Assembly: GCA_025061985.1 (NCBI GenBank)
Contig: JANXAW010000021.1
Location: 1-57,380, forward strand
DNA from: Fimbriimonadales bacterium
GTDB lineage: Bacteria > Armatimonadota > Fimbriimonadia > Fimbriimonadales > GBS-DC
DNA length: 57,380 bases
Direction of reading: 5' to 3'
The notes below the pieces were generated by a model. The model had not been told where the DNA came from. It did not search any database and saw nothing but the letters and a program-made list of their open reading frames with translations. Shown in pieces: positions 43,606 through 51,682 of the stretch; the first letter of the stretch is position 1, and each line of letters starts with the position of its first letter. Position numbers and translations under genes: made by a program.

Positions 43606-46600
43606 CTAGGGCTGTCTATGAACGCGTCGCCACTGCACGGCGATGATTGGCGTATCAGGTGGCTGGTTGCTGCGCGGGGTAGGGGCACGGCGATTGATGC
43701 GCTTGCGCTGGCGACGAGCCTCCGAGGCAGGCTCTGGAGCTACCATCGCATCGGCAATAGTAGGCGCAGGGCGGGGAGCCACCGTACTCTCGTCGGTAAT
43801 CGGCTCGAAGGGCGATTCTTCTAGCCGAATCGGCTCCAAGATGGGTTCCTCCCCCTCGGGCTGAGGGGCGACGAGTTCCTCGGAGGAAGGTTCAGGGGTT
43901 GGTGTTAGTTCAAAGTATGGTTCGACGGGCACTGGCTCGCCCTGAAGTAGGCGGGTAAGTTGCTCGTGGGGCAGGGTTAGCAGTAGGCGGCTCTCGCCCT
44001 CTTGTAGGTAGAGCGTGTATTCCATCACGCCTTCGGCGACAAGTTCGTCTTCAGTAGCGTCATACACGCTTAGGGGCATTGGGAATTGCACAGTGCGCGC
44101 ACCGCTGTGGCGTGCGTGTATGTGGAGCCACGGATAGCGCGCGTGCACTACATCGTTTGTGTCGAGCCAAATGTGCCCTCCTGCCCAGCGCACCAAGGCA
44201 CGCACCAGTTCAGGCGTAAGGCGGCGCTCCCCCAAGAAGACCGCTTTCCACGTGCGATGATCGCACACGACCAACGAGGGTAGCCCAGTATCAATGTATT
44301 CGCCGATGGTGTCGCAATCTTCGGCGAGCGCGTAGAAGGAGGGCTCCCATGGCTCAAGGGTGCCGAGTCTATCTATGCTTAGAAAGCGTGCCAGCGGATG
44401 CGCTTTGTTGACGATCTGTGTCCCTTGCAAGCTTGCCCACGGCTGGCGAGCGATTGCCACGCCCAGCGTCTCGCGCGCGTTTGCTAAGGCGTCTCGGTGT
44501 CCGTGGAAGAGCGTGCTGGCATACACCCAAACCAGCACGCGCCCGTCGCGCTGCAGCCGTTTGCGAATTGCCTCGTGGGCTAAGCGCGACATGCGCCACG
44601 CATTTAGGAAAATCACCACACGGCTGGGCGGAAAGTCGCGCTGAGTGATGTCTTCCAGCAAGTAGAAACCCACTGAGGCTCCGCTGCGCAGGAGCGCCTC
44701 GCGTGCTTGCACGACTGTTTGTTCGATTAGGGGCGAGCCTGTGCGCACGTAGCGCGTGCTTTCGGGGTCAACCACGACAGCCACTTCGGGCGGGGTCTGT
44801 GGAATGCGTTCGCGCAGTGCCCAAAGGCTTTGGGCTTGACGTGCCCCCTGCCATGCATCGGGGTGGGCAAGCCAGCCTTCGCCCCACAAGTCCATCCACA
44901 TCTCACCGTGAGCGAACGCAAGCGACTGTGCCAGCGAACGCATATGCACCTGCTGCACTGCGTATCCCGTGTGCAGGGGCGGGTTGTAGTCGTCGTCGGG
45001 CGTGGCTTCCGCCTGCGCCGAGCCTAAGTGATGCCCTGTGGAAGGATCGGTGAGGCGAGTCGCCTTGCCATAAGGGGTGCGATAGTCCTCTTCTGCCAAG
45101 AACAGTTTGCCGTGCAAGTTCAGCGAGTCTACGGGCACAGGCAATGCCCCCAACTCGCCAGGCAAACGGTTGGCATAGCTGATTGGGGCAGAGAGAAAGT
45201 CTATGCAATCGGCGCTAAGCAGCTGGCTAAGCGCAAAGTGCCCTGCGTAGGGGTGTTTCCATTCCAGCACGTAGCCATAGGGCACGCCCACCAGTGGTCG
45301 TCCGTGCGCTGACTCTTTGACCGCTTGAGCCAGTCCTAAGATGCGTCGCGCAGTAATGTCTGACAGGAAGCGGTGGTAGTCAATCCAACGCCCTTCGCGG
45401 CGCGGATGGTAAAAGTGGCTCATACGCCCTGTAGACGCCGCTGGCTGAAAGGGAGGCAGGGTAGCGGTGCTGAAGGTCACCTCACCATTGAACCAGCACG
45501 CCCGTAGCACTACTGGATCGCCTTTGTAGTGCCGTCGGAGCCATTCGCGAAATGCATGCAGCGCCGCCTCACTGGTGTCGTAACCTCCCGACTCGGGTAA
45601 GAACCACTCCCCGTAGTCCAGGTGGTAACCCAGCGTAATGCTTCCCTCGTCCTCTTGCTCAACGATTTGCACCAGCTCTACAAGCAGCTCCTTTGCGCGT
45701 TGCCACCAGCGCTCGGCGCAGATTGAAGGACCGCCGATTGAGCCGTCGGCGAAGCGGATTACCGCCTCTGGATATTCTGCCTGCCATTTGCCTACGGGGG
45801 CAAACGCGATGCGCCACAGAATCAGCGCCTCTGGGTCGGTTTCACGGGCTAAGGTGGTCCAGTAGCGGATTTGGTCAAAGGCGTCCAACGCGCCTGTGTC
45901 GCGCACAGGTAGCGTGACCAGCAGCGAGTAGAGGTGAATACCCGCCTCGGCAGCTAACTGCATTTGCTGCTGGACGCGTACTGCTGCTTCGGGCGTATGG
46001 GGATTGCCAAAAAAGAGCAAGGGACGGTATGTACGCTCGCCAAAGCGTATCTGGGGAACGCCGTTTTGGAACTGCACGCGCACCTGCGGGTGGCGCACCA
46101 GTGGTGGGGGTGGAGCTTCAGGAGCAGGCACTTCTATAGGCGTTGCTACGACAGCGCCAACCTCAGGCGCGGCGATCGGTTCCGCTTGCTTGCGGCGGCG
46201 GGTGCGCTTGGGTTTAGCAGGAGGTGCCTCCTGCGGAGCGGGTTCAGCGACAGCCACAGACTCGTCGACTGGAGGAGTGGTTGTTTCGGGTGTGCTCAGC
46301 GCAGGTGCAACTGCTTCTGGTGTCTCTGGCGGGGCGGGCGCTGCTTCTGGCGAGGTGGTTGCGCGTTTACGGCGTCGGGTGGAGGCTGCAGGCGTCGGTG
46401 CAACTTCAGAGTCGGTGGTAGTCGCGCGTTTACGGCGTTGGGTAGGGGCTGCAGGTGTTGATGCAGCTTCGGCGTTGGTGGTAGCCGTGCGTTTGCGTCG
46501 CCGTGTGCGAGGCGCGGGTGTAGGCGCAGCCTCGAGGGGAGTGGCGGGCGTTTCTATTGTTGCCGGCTCGCTTGGAGCTGCTTCTAAGGCAGGCGGCTCA

Positions 46601-46842
46601 GAAAGCGCTGGGGGTTCAGAGGCTGCTGCGTCTGCAGAACGCTTGCGGGTACGCGAGCGCTTCTTCGCCTGCTCGGGGATTGCAGGCGACGCCTGCTCTG
46701 CCTCAGAAGGCGCCACCGAGGAAGATTTCACCGATTTGCGTCGCCGTTTGGTAGTAGGTGGCTCTTCAGTGGTTGTCACCTCTTGTGGTGGCGCGGGCTC
46801 TACGGGTTCTTGACTGGAAAGCTTCCGCTTCCGCCTCGCCAT
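43606..46842 (-). CDS. Large beta-galactosidase-like (GH42-type) protein with basic disordered tails
   Basis: 1078 residues. Residues 1-250 are low-complexity Ala/Pro/Thr/Glu sequence with seven basic clusters (such as RRKRK, KRRRK, RTRRRKR, QRRKR, RRRKR). The core at about 252-960 looks like a TIM barrel plus Rossmann-like domain of the GH42/beta-galactosidase type: RYWTTLARETDPEALILWRIAFAP, GYHLDYGEWFLPESGG, LSADCIDFLSAPISY, GKLFLAEEDYRTPYG (candidate Glu residues in DYGEW and LAEED) and AVVVDPESTRY. The C-terminal about 115 residues are acidic and Pro-rich with a last basic patch (RRQRKRINRRAP). There is no signal peptide, so it should be cytoplasmic. Enzyme activity is not proven; family assignment is by pattern. 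Confidence 0.72.
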   Translation of the reverse strand: MARRKRKLSSQEPVEPAPPQEVTTTEEPPTTKRRRKSVKSSSVAPSEAEQASPAIPEQAKKRSRTRKRSADAAASEPPALSEPPALEAAPSEPATIETPATPLEAAPTPAPRTRRRKRTATTNAEAASTPAAPTQRRKRATTTDSEVAPTPAASTRRRKRATTSPEAAPAPPETPEAVAPALSTPETTTPPVDESVAVAEPAPQEAPPAKPKRTRRRKQAEPIAAPEVGAVVATPIEVPAPEAPPPPLVRHPQVRVQFQNGVPQIRFGERTYRPLLFFGNPHTPEAAVRVQQQMQLAAEAGIHLYSLLVTLPVRDTGALDAFDQIRYWTTLARETDPEALILWRIAFAPVGKWQAEYPEAVIRFADGSIGGPSICAERWWQRAKELLVELVQIVEQEDEGSITLGYHLDYGEWFLPESGGYDTSEAALHAFREWLRRHYKGDPVVLRACWFNGEVTFSTATLPPFQPAASTGRMSHFYHPRREGRWIDYHRFLSDITARRILGLAQAVKESAHGRPLVGVPYGYVLEWKHPYAGHFALSQLLSADCIDFLSAPISYANRLPGELGALPVPVDSLNLHGKLFLAEEDYRTPYGKATRLTDPSTGHHLGSAQAEATPDDDYNPPLHTGYAVQQVHMRSLAQSLAFAHGEMWMDLWGEGWLAHPDAWQGARQAQSLWALRERIPQTPPEVAVVVDPESTRYVRTGSPLIEQTVVQAREALLRSGASVGFYLLEDITQRDFPPSRVVIFLNAWRMSRLAHEAIRKRLQRDGRVLVWVYASTLFHGHRDALANARETLGVAIARQPWASLQGTQIVNKAHPLARFLSIDRLGTLEPWEPSFYALAEDCDTIGEYIDTGLPSLVVCDHRTWKAVFLGERRLTPELVRALVRWAGGHIWLDTNDVVHARYPWLHIHARHSGARTVQFPMPLSVYDATEDELVAEGVMEYTLYLQEGESRLLLTLPHEQLTRLLQGEPVPVEPYFELTPTPEPSSEELVAPQPEGEEPILEPIRLEESPFEPITDESTVAPRPAPTIADAMVAPEPASEARRQRKRINRRAPTPRSNQPPDTPIIAVQWRRVHRQP
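46355..46540. repeat. Three imperfect 60-63 bp tandem repeats in the disordered tail
   Basis: Copies begin at 46355, 46415 and 46478 (60 and 63 bp apart), each starting GTGGT on the plus strand. On the coding strand each unit encodes about 20-21 residues built around a (R/Q)RRKRxTT core followed by Glu/Ala/Pro. Copies differ by substitutions, so they are not recent. They fall in phase with the reading frame, and the unit length is a multiple of three. Confidence 0.7.
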
Positions 46843-47524
46843 AGCCTTCAAGCACAGGCAGTTGTTCGATCCACTGAAGCAGATCGGCTGGTGTTTCAAA
46901 GTAATAGTCAGGTTGCGCGGCGCGCAAGTCTTCGGGTAGATGCGCGCCCCACGCTACCGTGCCAACCTGCACGCCCGCCGCCCGACCGCATGCTACATCA
47001 AACACGGTATCGCCGATATACACCGCTTGTTCGGGCGCCACCTGGAGGCGCTCCAATGCCTTTAGCACGGGGTCTGGCGCGGGCTTGTGGCGCTCAGTGT
47101 CGTCTGCAGTGACAATCGCATCCACAAACGCTTCGAGTTCCAGCTTGGGCAAAGAGGAGAGCGCTAACTCCGCGCGACTTTTGGAGGTTACCAGCGCGGT
47201 GGCGTAGCCTTTGCGATATGCTGTGCGCACTGCCTCTACCGCTTCGGGCACCACACGCTCTTGATCACGATGCGCCGCATAGTAGGCCATCTCGTCAGCT
47301 TCCATCTGCTCGTGCGGCGGCGACTCTGGAACGCGGTCATCCAAATAGCGCATCTGCACCTTCAGCGGCAGTCCGATGAGGCGCCGCAGCTCTTCGCGCG
47401 AGAGTGTGATGCCCAAATGCTTGCGGTAGGTGTAGTCCAGCGCGTTCACGATAAGGTTGACCGTGTCAATAAGCGTTCCATCGATATCGAACAAGATCGC
47501 ACGCAGCGACACCTGTGGTTGCAT
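46766..47524 (-). CDS. HAD-superfamily phosphatase (phosphoglycolate phosphatase-like)
   Basis: 252 residues. LFDIDGTLIDTVNLIVNAL is motif I with the nucleophile and acid Asp. A cap domain follows (about 30-95). VTSKSRAELALS is motif II, RHKPAPDPVLKALERL the Lys motif III, and VYIGDTVFDVACGRAAG motif IV. It should hydrolyse a small phosphate ester; phosphoglycolate or pyrophosphate (PpaX-like) are the closest named activities. The last 77 nt overlap the start of the glycosidase-like gene in another frame, and the C-terminal tail is correspondingly basic. Confidence 0.9.
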   Translation of the reverse strand: MQPQVSLRAILFDIDGTLIDTVNLIVNALDYTYRKHLGITLSREELRRLIGLPLKVQMRYLDDRVPESPPHEQMEADEMAYYAAHRDQERVVPEAVEAVRTAYRKGYATALVTSKSRAELALSSLPKLELEAFVDAIVTADDTERHKPAPDPVLKALERLQVAPEQAVYIGDTVFDVACGRAAGVQVGTVAWGAHLPEDLRAAQPDYYFETPADLLQWIEQLPVLEGYGEAEAEAFQSRTRRARATTRGDNH

Positions 47525-47539
47525 TGTAGACAGCGCACC

Positions 47540-47923
47540 TCACGAGAGTTCTGCAGGCAACGCTTGGGCTTTGAATGGTAGGTGCTGTACGATTTGGTTC
47601 TTCTCGTTCACCAGCACCATTTTGGGCTCTACCCACTCGTCGGTGAACACAGTGCTGGCGATAATGAGGCGATGCCCTTTTTGGGCTTTATGGGCTGCCG
47701 CCCCGTAAACAGCAACTTCGCCCGAACCAGCAGGCGCAGGCACTACGTAGGTTTGGAACCGCTCTCCGTTGTCGATCACCCACACATGGACCATCTCGCC
47801 AGGCTCTAGCCCAATCGCCTCCATCAGCTGCTCGTCAATGGCGATGCTGCCAATGTAATCTATGCGCGATTCAGTTACGCGCGCCATGTGAATCTTGCCT
47901 TTGAGGCGTTCCACTAGCCGCAT
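47540..47923 (-). CDS. panD: Aspartate 1-decarboxylase proenzyme
   Basis: 127 residues; makes beta-alanine for pantothenate and CoA from L-aspartate. It self-cleaves at Gly25-Ser26 (YIGSIAID) to form the pyruvoyl group. VHVWVIDNGERFQTYVV and VYGAAAHKAQKGHRLIIAS are family signatures. GGAGG lies 7 nt before the ATG. panB and panC are not adjacent. Confidence 0.95.
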   Translation of the reverse strand: MRLVERLKGKIHMARVTESRIDYIGSIAIDEQLMEAIGLEPGEMVHVWVIDNGERFQTYVVPAPAGSGEVAVYGAAAHKAQKGHRLIIASTVFTDEWVEPKMVLVNEKNQIVQHLPFKAQALPAELS

Positions 47924-48068
47924 GCACGTGCCTCCGATGCAAATGGATGTAAGACCCTGCTATATGATACCCGCTTTACGCACGAACAAGGAAACAGGCA
48001 GCGCACATTTAGGTGAGCTTGCTCTTCTCGAATGCAAGTGCCGCCTTGTGCAGAGACAGCAAGCGCTG

Positions 48069-48332
48069 CTAATCTCGCATGGGATTGAGGAATGTGTAGC
48101 AAAGCGCGCAACCGTACAGCCCCGTTTCGTGGAGTTCAGCAGCAGTTGTACCGCAGAAGGGGCACTGTTCCCGCGCTTGGGGAAGCGGTTTGAGGTGGCG
48201 AAGCCATTGACTAAGTGGCACTCCGACTGTGCGAAGCGACCACCGCATCGCGCAAGCCTCGCAAAGTTGCAAGCGGTTTAGCCCTGCTTGCGCACGGTAT
48301 CTGGCTTCACGCTCGCAATAGGTACACCTCAT
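48069..48332 (-). CDS. Small zinc-ribbon protein like the N-terminal part of McsA
   Basis: 87 residues with four paired Cys motifs: CTYC (3-6), CEAC (24-27), CPFCG (about 57-61) and CALCY (about 75-79, after LYG). The spacing and the phrases T-x-x-E-L-H-E-x-G-x-x-G-C-x-x-CY resemble the two zinc fingers of McsA, the activator of the McsB arginine kinase. The UVR motif of McsA is absent, so it is a shortened form. No mcsB, clpC or ctsR lies near. It overlaps the ilvE stop by 4 nt, so it is coupled to the aminotransferase. Confidence 0.75.
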   Translation of the reverse strand: MRCTYCEREARYRAQAGLNRLQLCEACAMRWSLRTVGVPLSQWLRHLKPLPQAREQCPFCGTTAAELHETGLYGCALCYTFLNPMRD

Positions 48333-49219
48333 CGCACCCCTACGCGGATCCGCACGCCATCCTCGTATACGCGCTGGCGGAACTCGCGGATGATGCGCTG
48401 CGTCAGCTCGCCTGGCTTACCCGTGCCGATTGGGCGGTGGTCTAACTCCACCATCGGGATGATTTCAGCTGCTGTGCCTGTGAGAAACGCCTCGTCCGCA
48501 GTATACACATCGTGCAGGGTAAGCCAGTCCTCCACTACGGGGATTCCCAAATCATGCGCGATCTCGATAACAGCACTGCGCGTAATGCCCTTGAGGATGC
48601 CACATGAGGGGTGCGGTGTGCGCAATACCCCGTCTGAGACGATGAAAAGGTTGTCGCCCGTGGCTTCCGCAACATAGCCTTGCGCGTTGAGCATCAGCCC
48701 TTCGCCCGCGCCCTGGCGGTTGGCTTCCAGCTTCGCTTGGATATTGGCAACATACCGCCCGATGGACTTGATGCGCGGGTCTAGCGAGTCGGGCGTCATC
48801 ACGCGCGTAGAGACCGTCACCGCGCGCAGTCCTGTCTCATATAACTCGGGCGGGTACAAGCGCAGGCGCGTGATGGCAATCATCACATTCGGGGTCTGGT
48901 CAATGTTCTCGGGATTTAGCCCGATGCCCGTGCCACGCGATACCGACACGCGGATATAGGCGTTCTCTGCTTCAGCCGCTTCGGCAGTTTCAACAATCCG
49001 CTGCTTAAGTTCGTCGTAGGGAATCATCCCGCGAATATCTAGGTGGCGAATCCCGTCATAGAGGCGTTTGAGGTGAGGGTCTAACTTGAAGATGTTGCCG
49101 CCGTAGATGCGGATACCTTCAAATAGTCCGTCGCCGTACAGGTATGCGTGGTCAAAAACAGGAATAGCGGCTTCTTCCAATGGCATTATGCGACCGTTCC
49201 AGTTGACCATCATCCGCAT
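48329..49219 (-). CDS. ilvE: Branched-chain amino acid aminotransferase (class IV)
   Basis: 296 residues, a pyridoxal-phosphate enzyme of fold type IV. VFDHAYLYGDGLFEGIRIYGGN opens it, RVSVSRGTGIGL and DPRIKSIGRYVANIQAKLEA (Lys in RIKS) form the cofactor site, and EATGDNLFIV, PHPSCGILKGITR and DEAFLTGTAAEIIPMVELD are BCAT signatures. It catalyses the last step of Val, Leu and Ile synthesis. The leader carries a hairpin at its very 5' end. The downstream gene overlaps it by 4 nt. Confidence 0.94.
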   Translation of the reverse strand: MRMMVNWNGRIMPLEEAAIPVFDHAYLYGDGLFEGIRIYGGNIFKLDPHLKRLYDGIRHLDIRGMIPYDELKQRIVETAEAAEAENAYIRVSVSRGTGIGLNPENIDQTPNVMIAITRLRLYPPELYETGLRAVTVSTRVMTPDSLDPRIKSIGRYVANIQAKLEANRQGAGEGLMLNAQGYVAEATGDNLFIVSDGVLRTPHPSCGILKGITRSAVIEIAHDLGIPVVEDWLTLHDVYTADEAFLTGTAAEIIPMVELDHRPIGTGKPGELTQRIIREFRQRVYEDGVRIRVGVR

Positions 49220-49276
49220 CGTTGCTCTGCCTCCTCATGTATGACCTCGTGGCAGGTAGCCCCGTCGCTCCCACCT

Positions 49277-49299
49277 CCGAGGGGTCGCAACCTCCTCGG
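49277..49299 (-). promoter_or_regulatory. 5'-terminal hairpin in the ilvE leader
   Basis: CCGAGG and CCTCGG can pair around GGT-TGCG-ACC with one bulged A (minus strand). With transcription from about 49297 the hairpin stands at the extreme 5' end of the mRNA, about 60 nt before the ribosome site. It has no T-tract; it may be a stability element. No T-box or leader-peptide features are seen. Confidence 0.45.
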
Positions 49300-49303
49300 G
49301 GGG

Positions 49304-49309
49304 ATTATA
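49304..49309 (-). promoter_or_regulatory. -10 box GGTATAAT for ilvE, inside the thiE stop
   Basis: TATAAT on the minus strand preceded by GG. The TAA stop of thiE (CAG GTA TAA) is part of this hexamer, so the promoter is built into the end of the upstream gene. Confidence 0.65.
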
Positions 49310-49940
49310 CCTGATTTTGGAGCGAGGCTAACATGGTAAGGAACTGGCGTGTGGCGTCGGCGGGGTCGGGCGCGCCGATGATTGCCGAAATCACGCAGAT
49401 GCCGTCAGCGCCTGCTTGCATTACAAGGGGCGCATTCTCCAAAGTGATGCCCCCAATGCCGTACACAGGGATAGCGACCGCTGCCTTGATGTTGCGCAGG
49501 CGTTGCGGGCCTATAGGCGTACCTGCATCGGGCTTGGTGGCGGTCGCAAACATCGGTCCGACGCCCAAGTAGTTTGCGCCTTCGGCTTCGGCGCGCTTGG
49601 CTTCCTCTACGGTTTCTGCGGAAACGCCGATGATGAACGCCTCGCCCGCAATTTTGCGTGCCAGTGGCACGGGGAGGTCGTCTTGTCCTAAATGCACGCC
49701 GTCAGCCTCCACTGCCAGCGCGATATCGAGGCGGTCGTTGACAATGAAGGTGGCGTTGTAGGCGCGCGTGAGGGCACGGATTGCCTGTCCCATTTGCACC
49801 AATTCACGGGCGGTAGCGTTTTTAGCGCGCAGCTGCACTATTCGCGCGCCCCCTTCCAGCACCAACCGCACGCTTTCCACGGGGTCGCGCAGCGCAGGCT
49901 CAGTGATCACATACAGCGGCGAGTCTAAACGGCGCGCCAT
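49305..49940 (-). CDS. thiE: Thiamine-phosphate synthase
   Basis: 211 residues, a TIM barrel that joins hydroxymethylpyrimidine pyrophosphate with the thiazole phosphate to give thiamine phosphate. LYVITEPALRDP, VQLRAKNATARELVQMG, IVNDRLDIALAVEADGVHLGQDDLP, YLGVGPMFATATKPDAG and YGIGGITLENAP are the conserved segments in order. The ATG at 49940 is 4 nt after the Uma2 stop. The TAA stop is shared with the ilvE -10 box. No other thiamine gene is nearby. Confidence 0.95.
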   Translation of the reverse strand: MARRLDSPLYVITEPALRDPVESVRLVLEGGARIVQLRAKNATARELVQMGQAIRALTRAYNATFIVNDRLDIALAVEADGVHLGQDDLPVPLARKIAGEAFIIGVSAETVEEAKRAEAEGANYLGVGPMFATATKPDAGTPIGPQRLRNIKAAVAIPVYGIGGITLENAPLVMQAGADGICVISAIIGAPDPADATRQFLTMLASLQNQV

Positions 49941-49944
49941 TTCA

Positions 49945-50556
49945 CTACCCCTGCGGCTCCAGCTCATCCAGCACTTTGAATACGTCAGCAGGCTTTAGCT
50001 CAATGTCTTTGAGTACAGTGGATTGTACGAGCTGCTCGCCAGCGTAGCTGCCTGCCCAGCGGTAGCCGCTTTCCTCGCGTACCAGCACCTCGATGCTACG
50101 ACGCTCTATGTCAACCGCCCACACCTCTGGTACACCCAGAGCATGGTAATCCCAGAGCTTCTCTAGCCACTTGACGAAGGTATCGGAAGGCGACAGCACT
50201 TCCACAGCGAGGTCTGGGGGTTGTTCGATTCGTGGGGCGTCGGCAATCTGGGCGAAGTTACCGAAGCGTGCCCGCGAGAGGAACATCAGGTCAGGTTGCC
50301 GTGTGCGCAGCGGCTGGCGACGGATGACCACATCGTATGGGGCAGTGATCAGCTCACCCAACTGCTTTGCGTTTAGCTGCGGAGCAACAACCAAAACAAA
50401 CTGTCGCACGATTAGCTGATGCTTGAAAGTTGGTGTCGGCAACGGTCTCAACTCACCATCGATGATTTCGTAGGAAGTCAGCTCGCTGGGCAGGTTAAGG
50501 TAGCCCTCCCAATCCACGACCGAGGGGATCTGCTGCGCTTGCGTTGCGGTTGCCAT
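49945..50556 (-). CDS. Uma2-family (DUF820) protein, second copy
   Basis: 203 residues, PD-(D/E)XK fold. YEIIDGELRPLPTPTFKHQ, TRQPDLMFLSRARFG, PDLAVEVLSPSDT and WDYHALGVPEVWAVDIE match the copy at 5753 closely in order; the Lys after the SP(S/A)DT segment is replaced in context (FVKWLEKLWDY). The ATG follows GGAGGTAGG. It precedes thiE by 4 nt and may be cotranscribed with it. Role unknown. Confidence 0.9.
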   Translation of the reverse strand: MATATQAQQIPSVVDWEGYLNLPSELTSYEIIDGELRPLPTPTFKHQLIVRQFVLVVAPQLNAKQLGELITAPYDVVIRRQPLRTRQPDLMFLSRARFGNFAQIADAPRIEQPPDLAVEVLSPSDTFVKWLEKLWDYHALGVPEVWAVDIERRSIEVLVREESGYRWAGSYAGEQLVQSTVLKDIELKPADVFKVLDELEPQG

Positions 50557-50575
50557 ACACCTACCTCCGCACTCA

Positions 50576-50581
50576 AGTGTA
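50576..50581 (-). promoter_or_regulatory. -10 box GGTACACT for the Uma2-thiE run
   Basis: TACACT on the minus strand preceded by GG, 19 nt before the ATG at 50556, with GGAGG between. Confidence 0.45.
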
Positions 50582-50660
50582 CCATACTTAGCAGGGAATC
50601 GCCGTGCCTGCGCGAACTACAGAAAGTGCGTAGCAACCGCTATTGGGGGAGCCGAAGGCA

Positions 50661-51668
50661 ATGGAAAACGGCAAGCAGGCTGCCGAGTGGTTTCGCGACA
50701 CCTATGCTGCGCTCAAGGCTCAAATCGGGCGCGTGATTGTGGGGCAGCACGAGGTAGTGGAGCAGGTGCTGGTGGCAGTGTGCGCAGGCGGGCACGCGCT
50801 TTTAGAAGGCGTGCCAGGCTTGGGCAAAACGCTGCTGGTGCGCACCTTAGCCCAAGCGTTGGATTTGCAGTTCGCCCGCATCCAGTTCACGCCCGACCTT
50901 ATGCCCGCCGACATTACGGGCACGAATATCTTGGTGGAAAGTGAAACTGGCGCACGCACCTTCACCTTCCGCCCAGGGCCTGTGTTCACAAACATCCTGC
51001 TGGCAGACGAGATTAACCGTGCTACACCCAAAACGCAATCCGCGCTCTTGGAGGCGATGCAAGAGCAAGCCGTAACGGTGGCGGGCAAGCGCTACCCGAT
51101 AGAACCTCCCTTTTGGGTGCTGGCAACGCAAAACCCCATTGAGCAAGAAGGCACTTACCCCCTGCCCGAAGCGCAATTAGATCGCTTCTTTTTCAAGATT
51201 TTGGTAGGCTATCCGTCGCTCGAAGAGCTGAACGAAATCATTGACCGCACCACGGGCGCGGAAACTCCGCGTGCAGAGGTCGTGGCGAATAAGGAGACGC
51301 TTTTGCGCATGCAGCGCTTAGTGCGAGAGGTGCCGATTGCACGCCCTGTGCAGGAGTTCGCGCTCAAGCTTATTGTGGCGACTCACCCCGGTTCGGAGTT
51401 TGCGCCCCCCGAAGTGAACAAATATGTGCGCTATGGTTCCAGCCCGCGTGGGGCGCAAGCGCTCATCTTGGCAAGCAAAGTGTTCGGGCTGCTGGATGGA
51501 CGCTACAATGTGGCACGCGAGGATGTGCAGCGCGCCCTCAAACCCGCCTTGCGCCACCGAATCCTACTCAACTTCGAAGCCGAAGCAGATCGCGTCACCC
51601 CAGACCAGATTTTGGACACGATTTGGAACCACGTCAGCAAGCTGGAGGGCGAACCCATCAAGGTGTAG
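50661..51668 (+). CDS. MoxR-type AAA+ ATPase
   Basis: 335 residues. VIVGQHEVVEQVLVAVCAGGHALLEGVPGLGKTLLVRTLAQAL includes Walker A; ILLADEINRATPKTQSALLEAMQE is Walker B with sensor motifs, ATQNPIEQEGTYPLPEAQLDRF is sensor 1 and the Arg-finger region, and VRYGSSPRGAQALILASKV is the lid. MoxR proteins act as chaperones that mature VWA- or DUF58-containing partners; none follows here, and the next gene (15 nt) is a Gfo/Idh/MocA protein. The start is the ATG after GGGGGAG; the TTG at 50643 is less likely. Confidence 0.93.
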   Translation: MENGKQAAEWFRDTYAALKAQIGRVIVGQHEVVEQVLVAVCAGGHALLEGVPGLGKTLLVRTLAQALDLQFARIQFTPDLMPADITGTNILVESETGARTFTFRPGPVFTNILLADEINRATPKTQSALLEAMQEQAVTVAGKRYPIEPPFWVLATQNPIEQEGTYPLPEAQLDRFFFKILVGYPSLEELNEIIDRTTGAETPRAEVVANKETLLRMQRLVREVPIARPVQEFALKLIVATHPGSEFAPPEVNKYVRYGSSPRGAQALILASKVFGLLDGRYNVAREDVQRALKPALRHRILLNFEAEADRVTPDQILDTIWNHVSKLEGEPIKV

Positions 51669-51682
51669 TGGAGGGAAGGCAT

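Noticed and set aside
46004-46813. A 269-codon plus-strand frame rich in Gly, Ala and Ser opposite the glycosidase tail
   Set aside because: It is the antisense reading of a low-complexity repeat region; no ribosome site, family or start context supports it.
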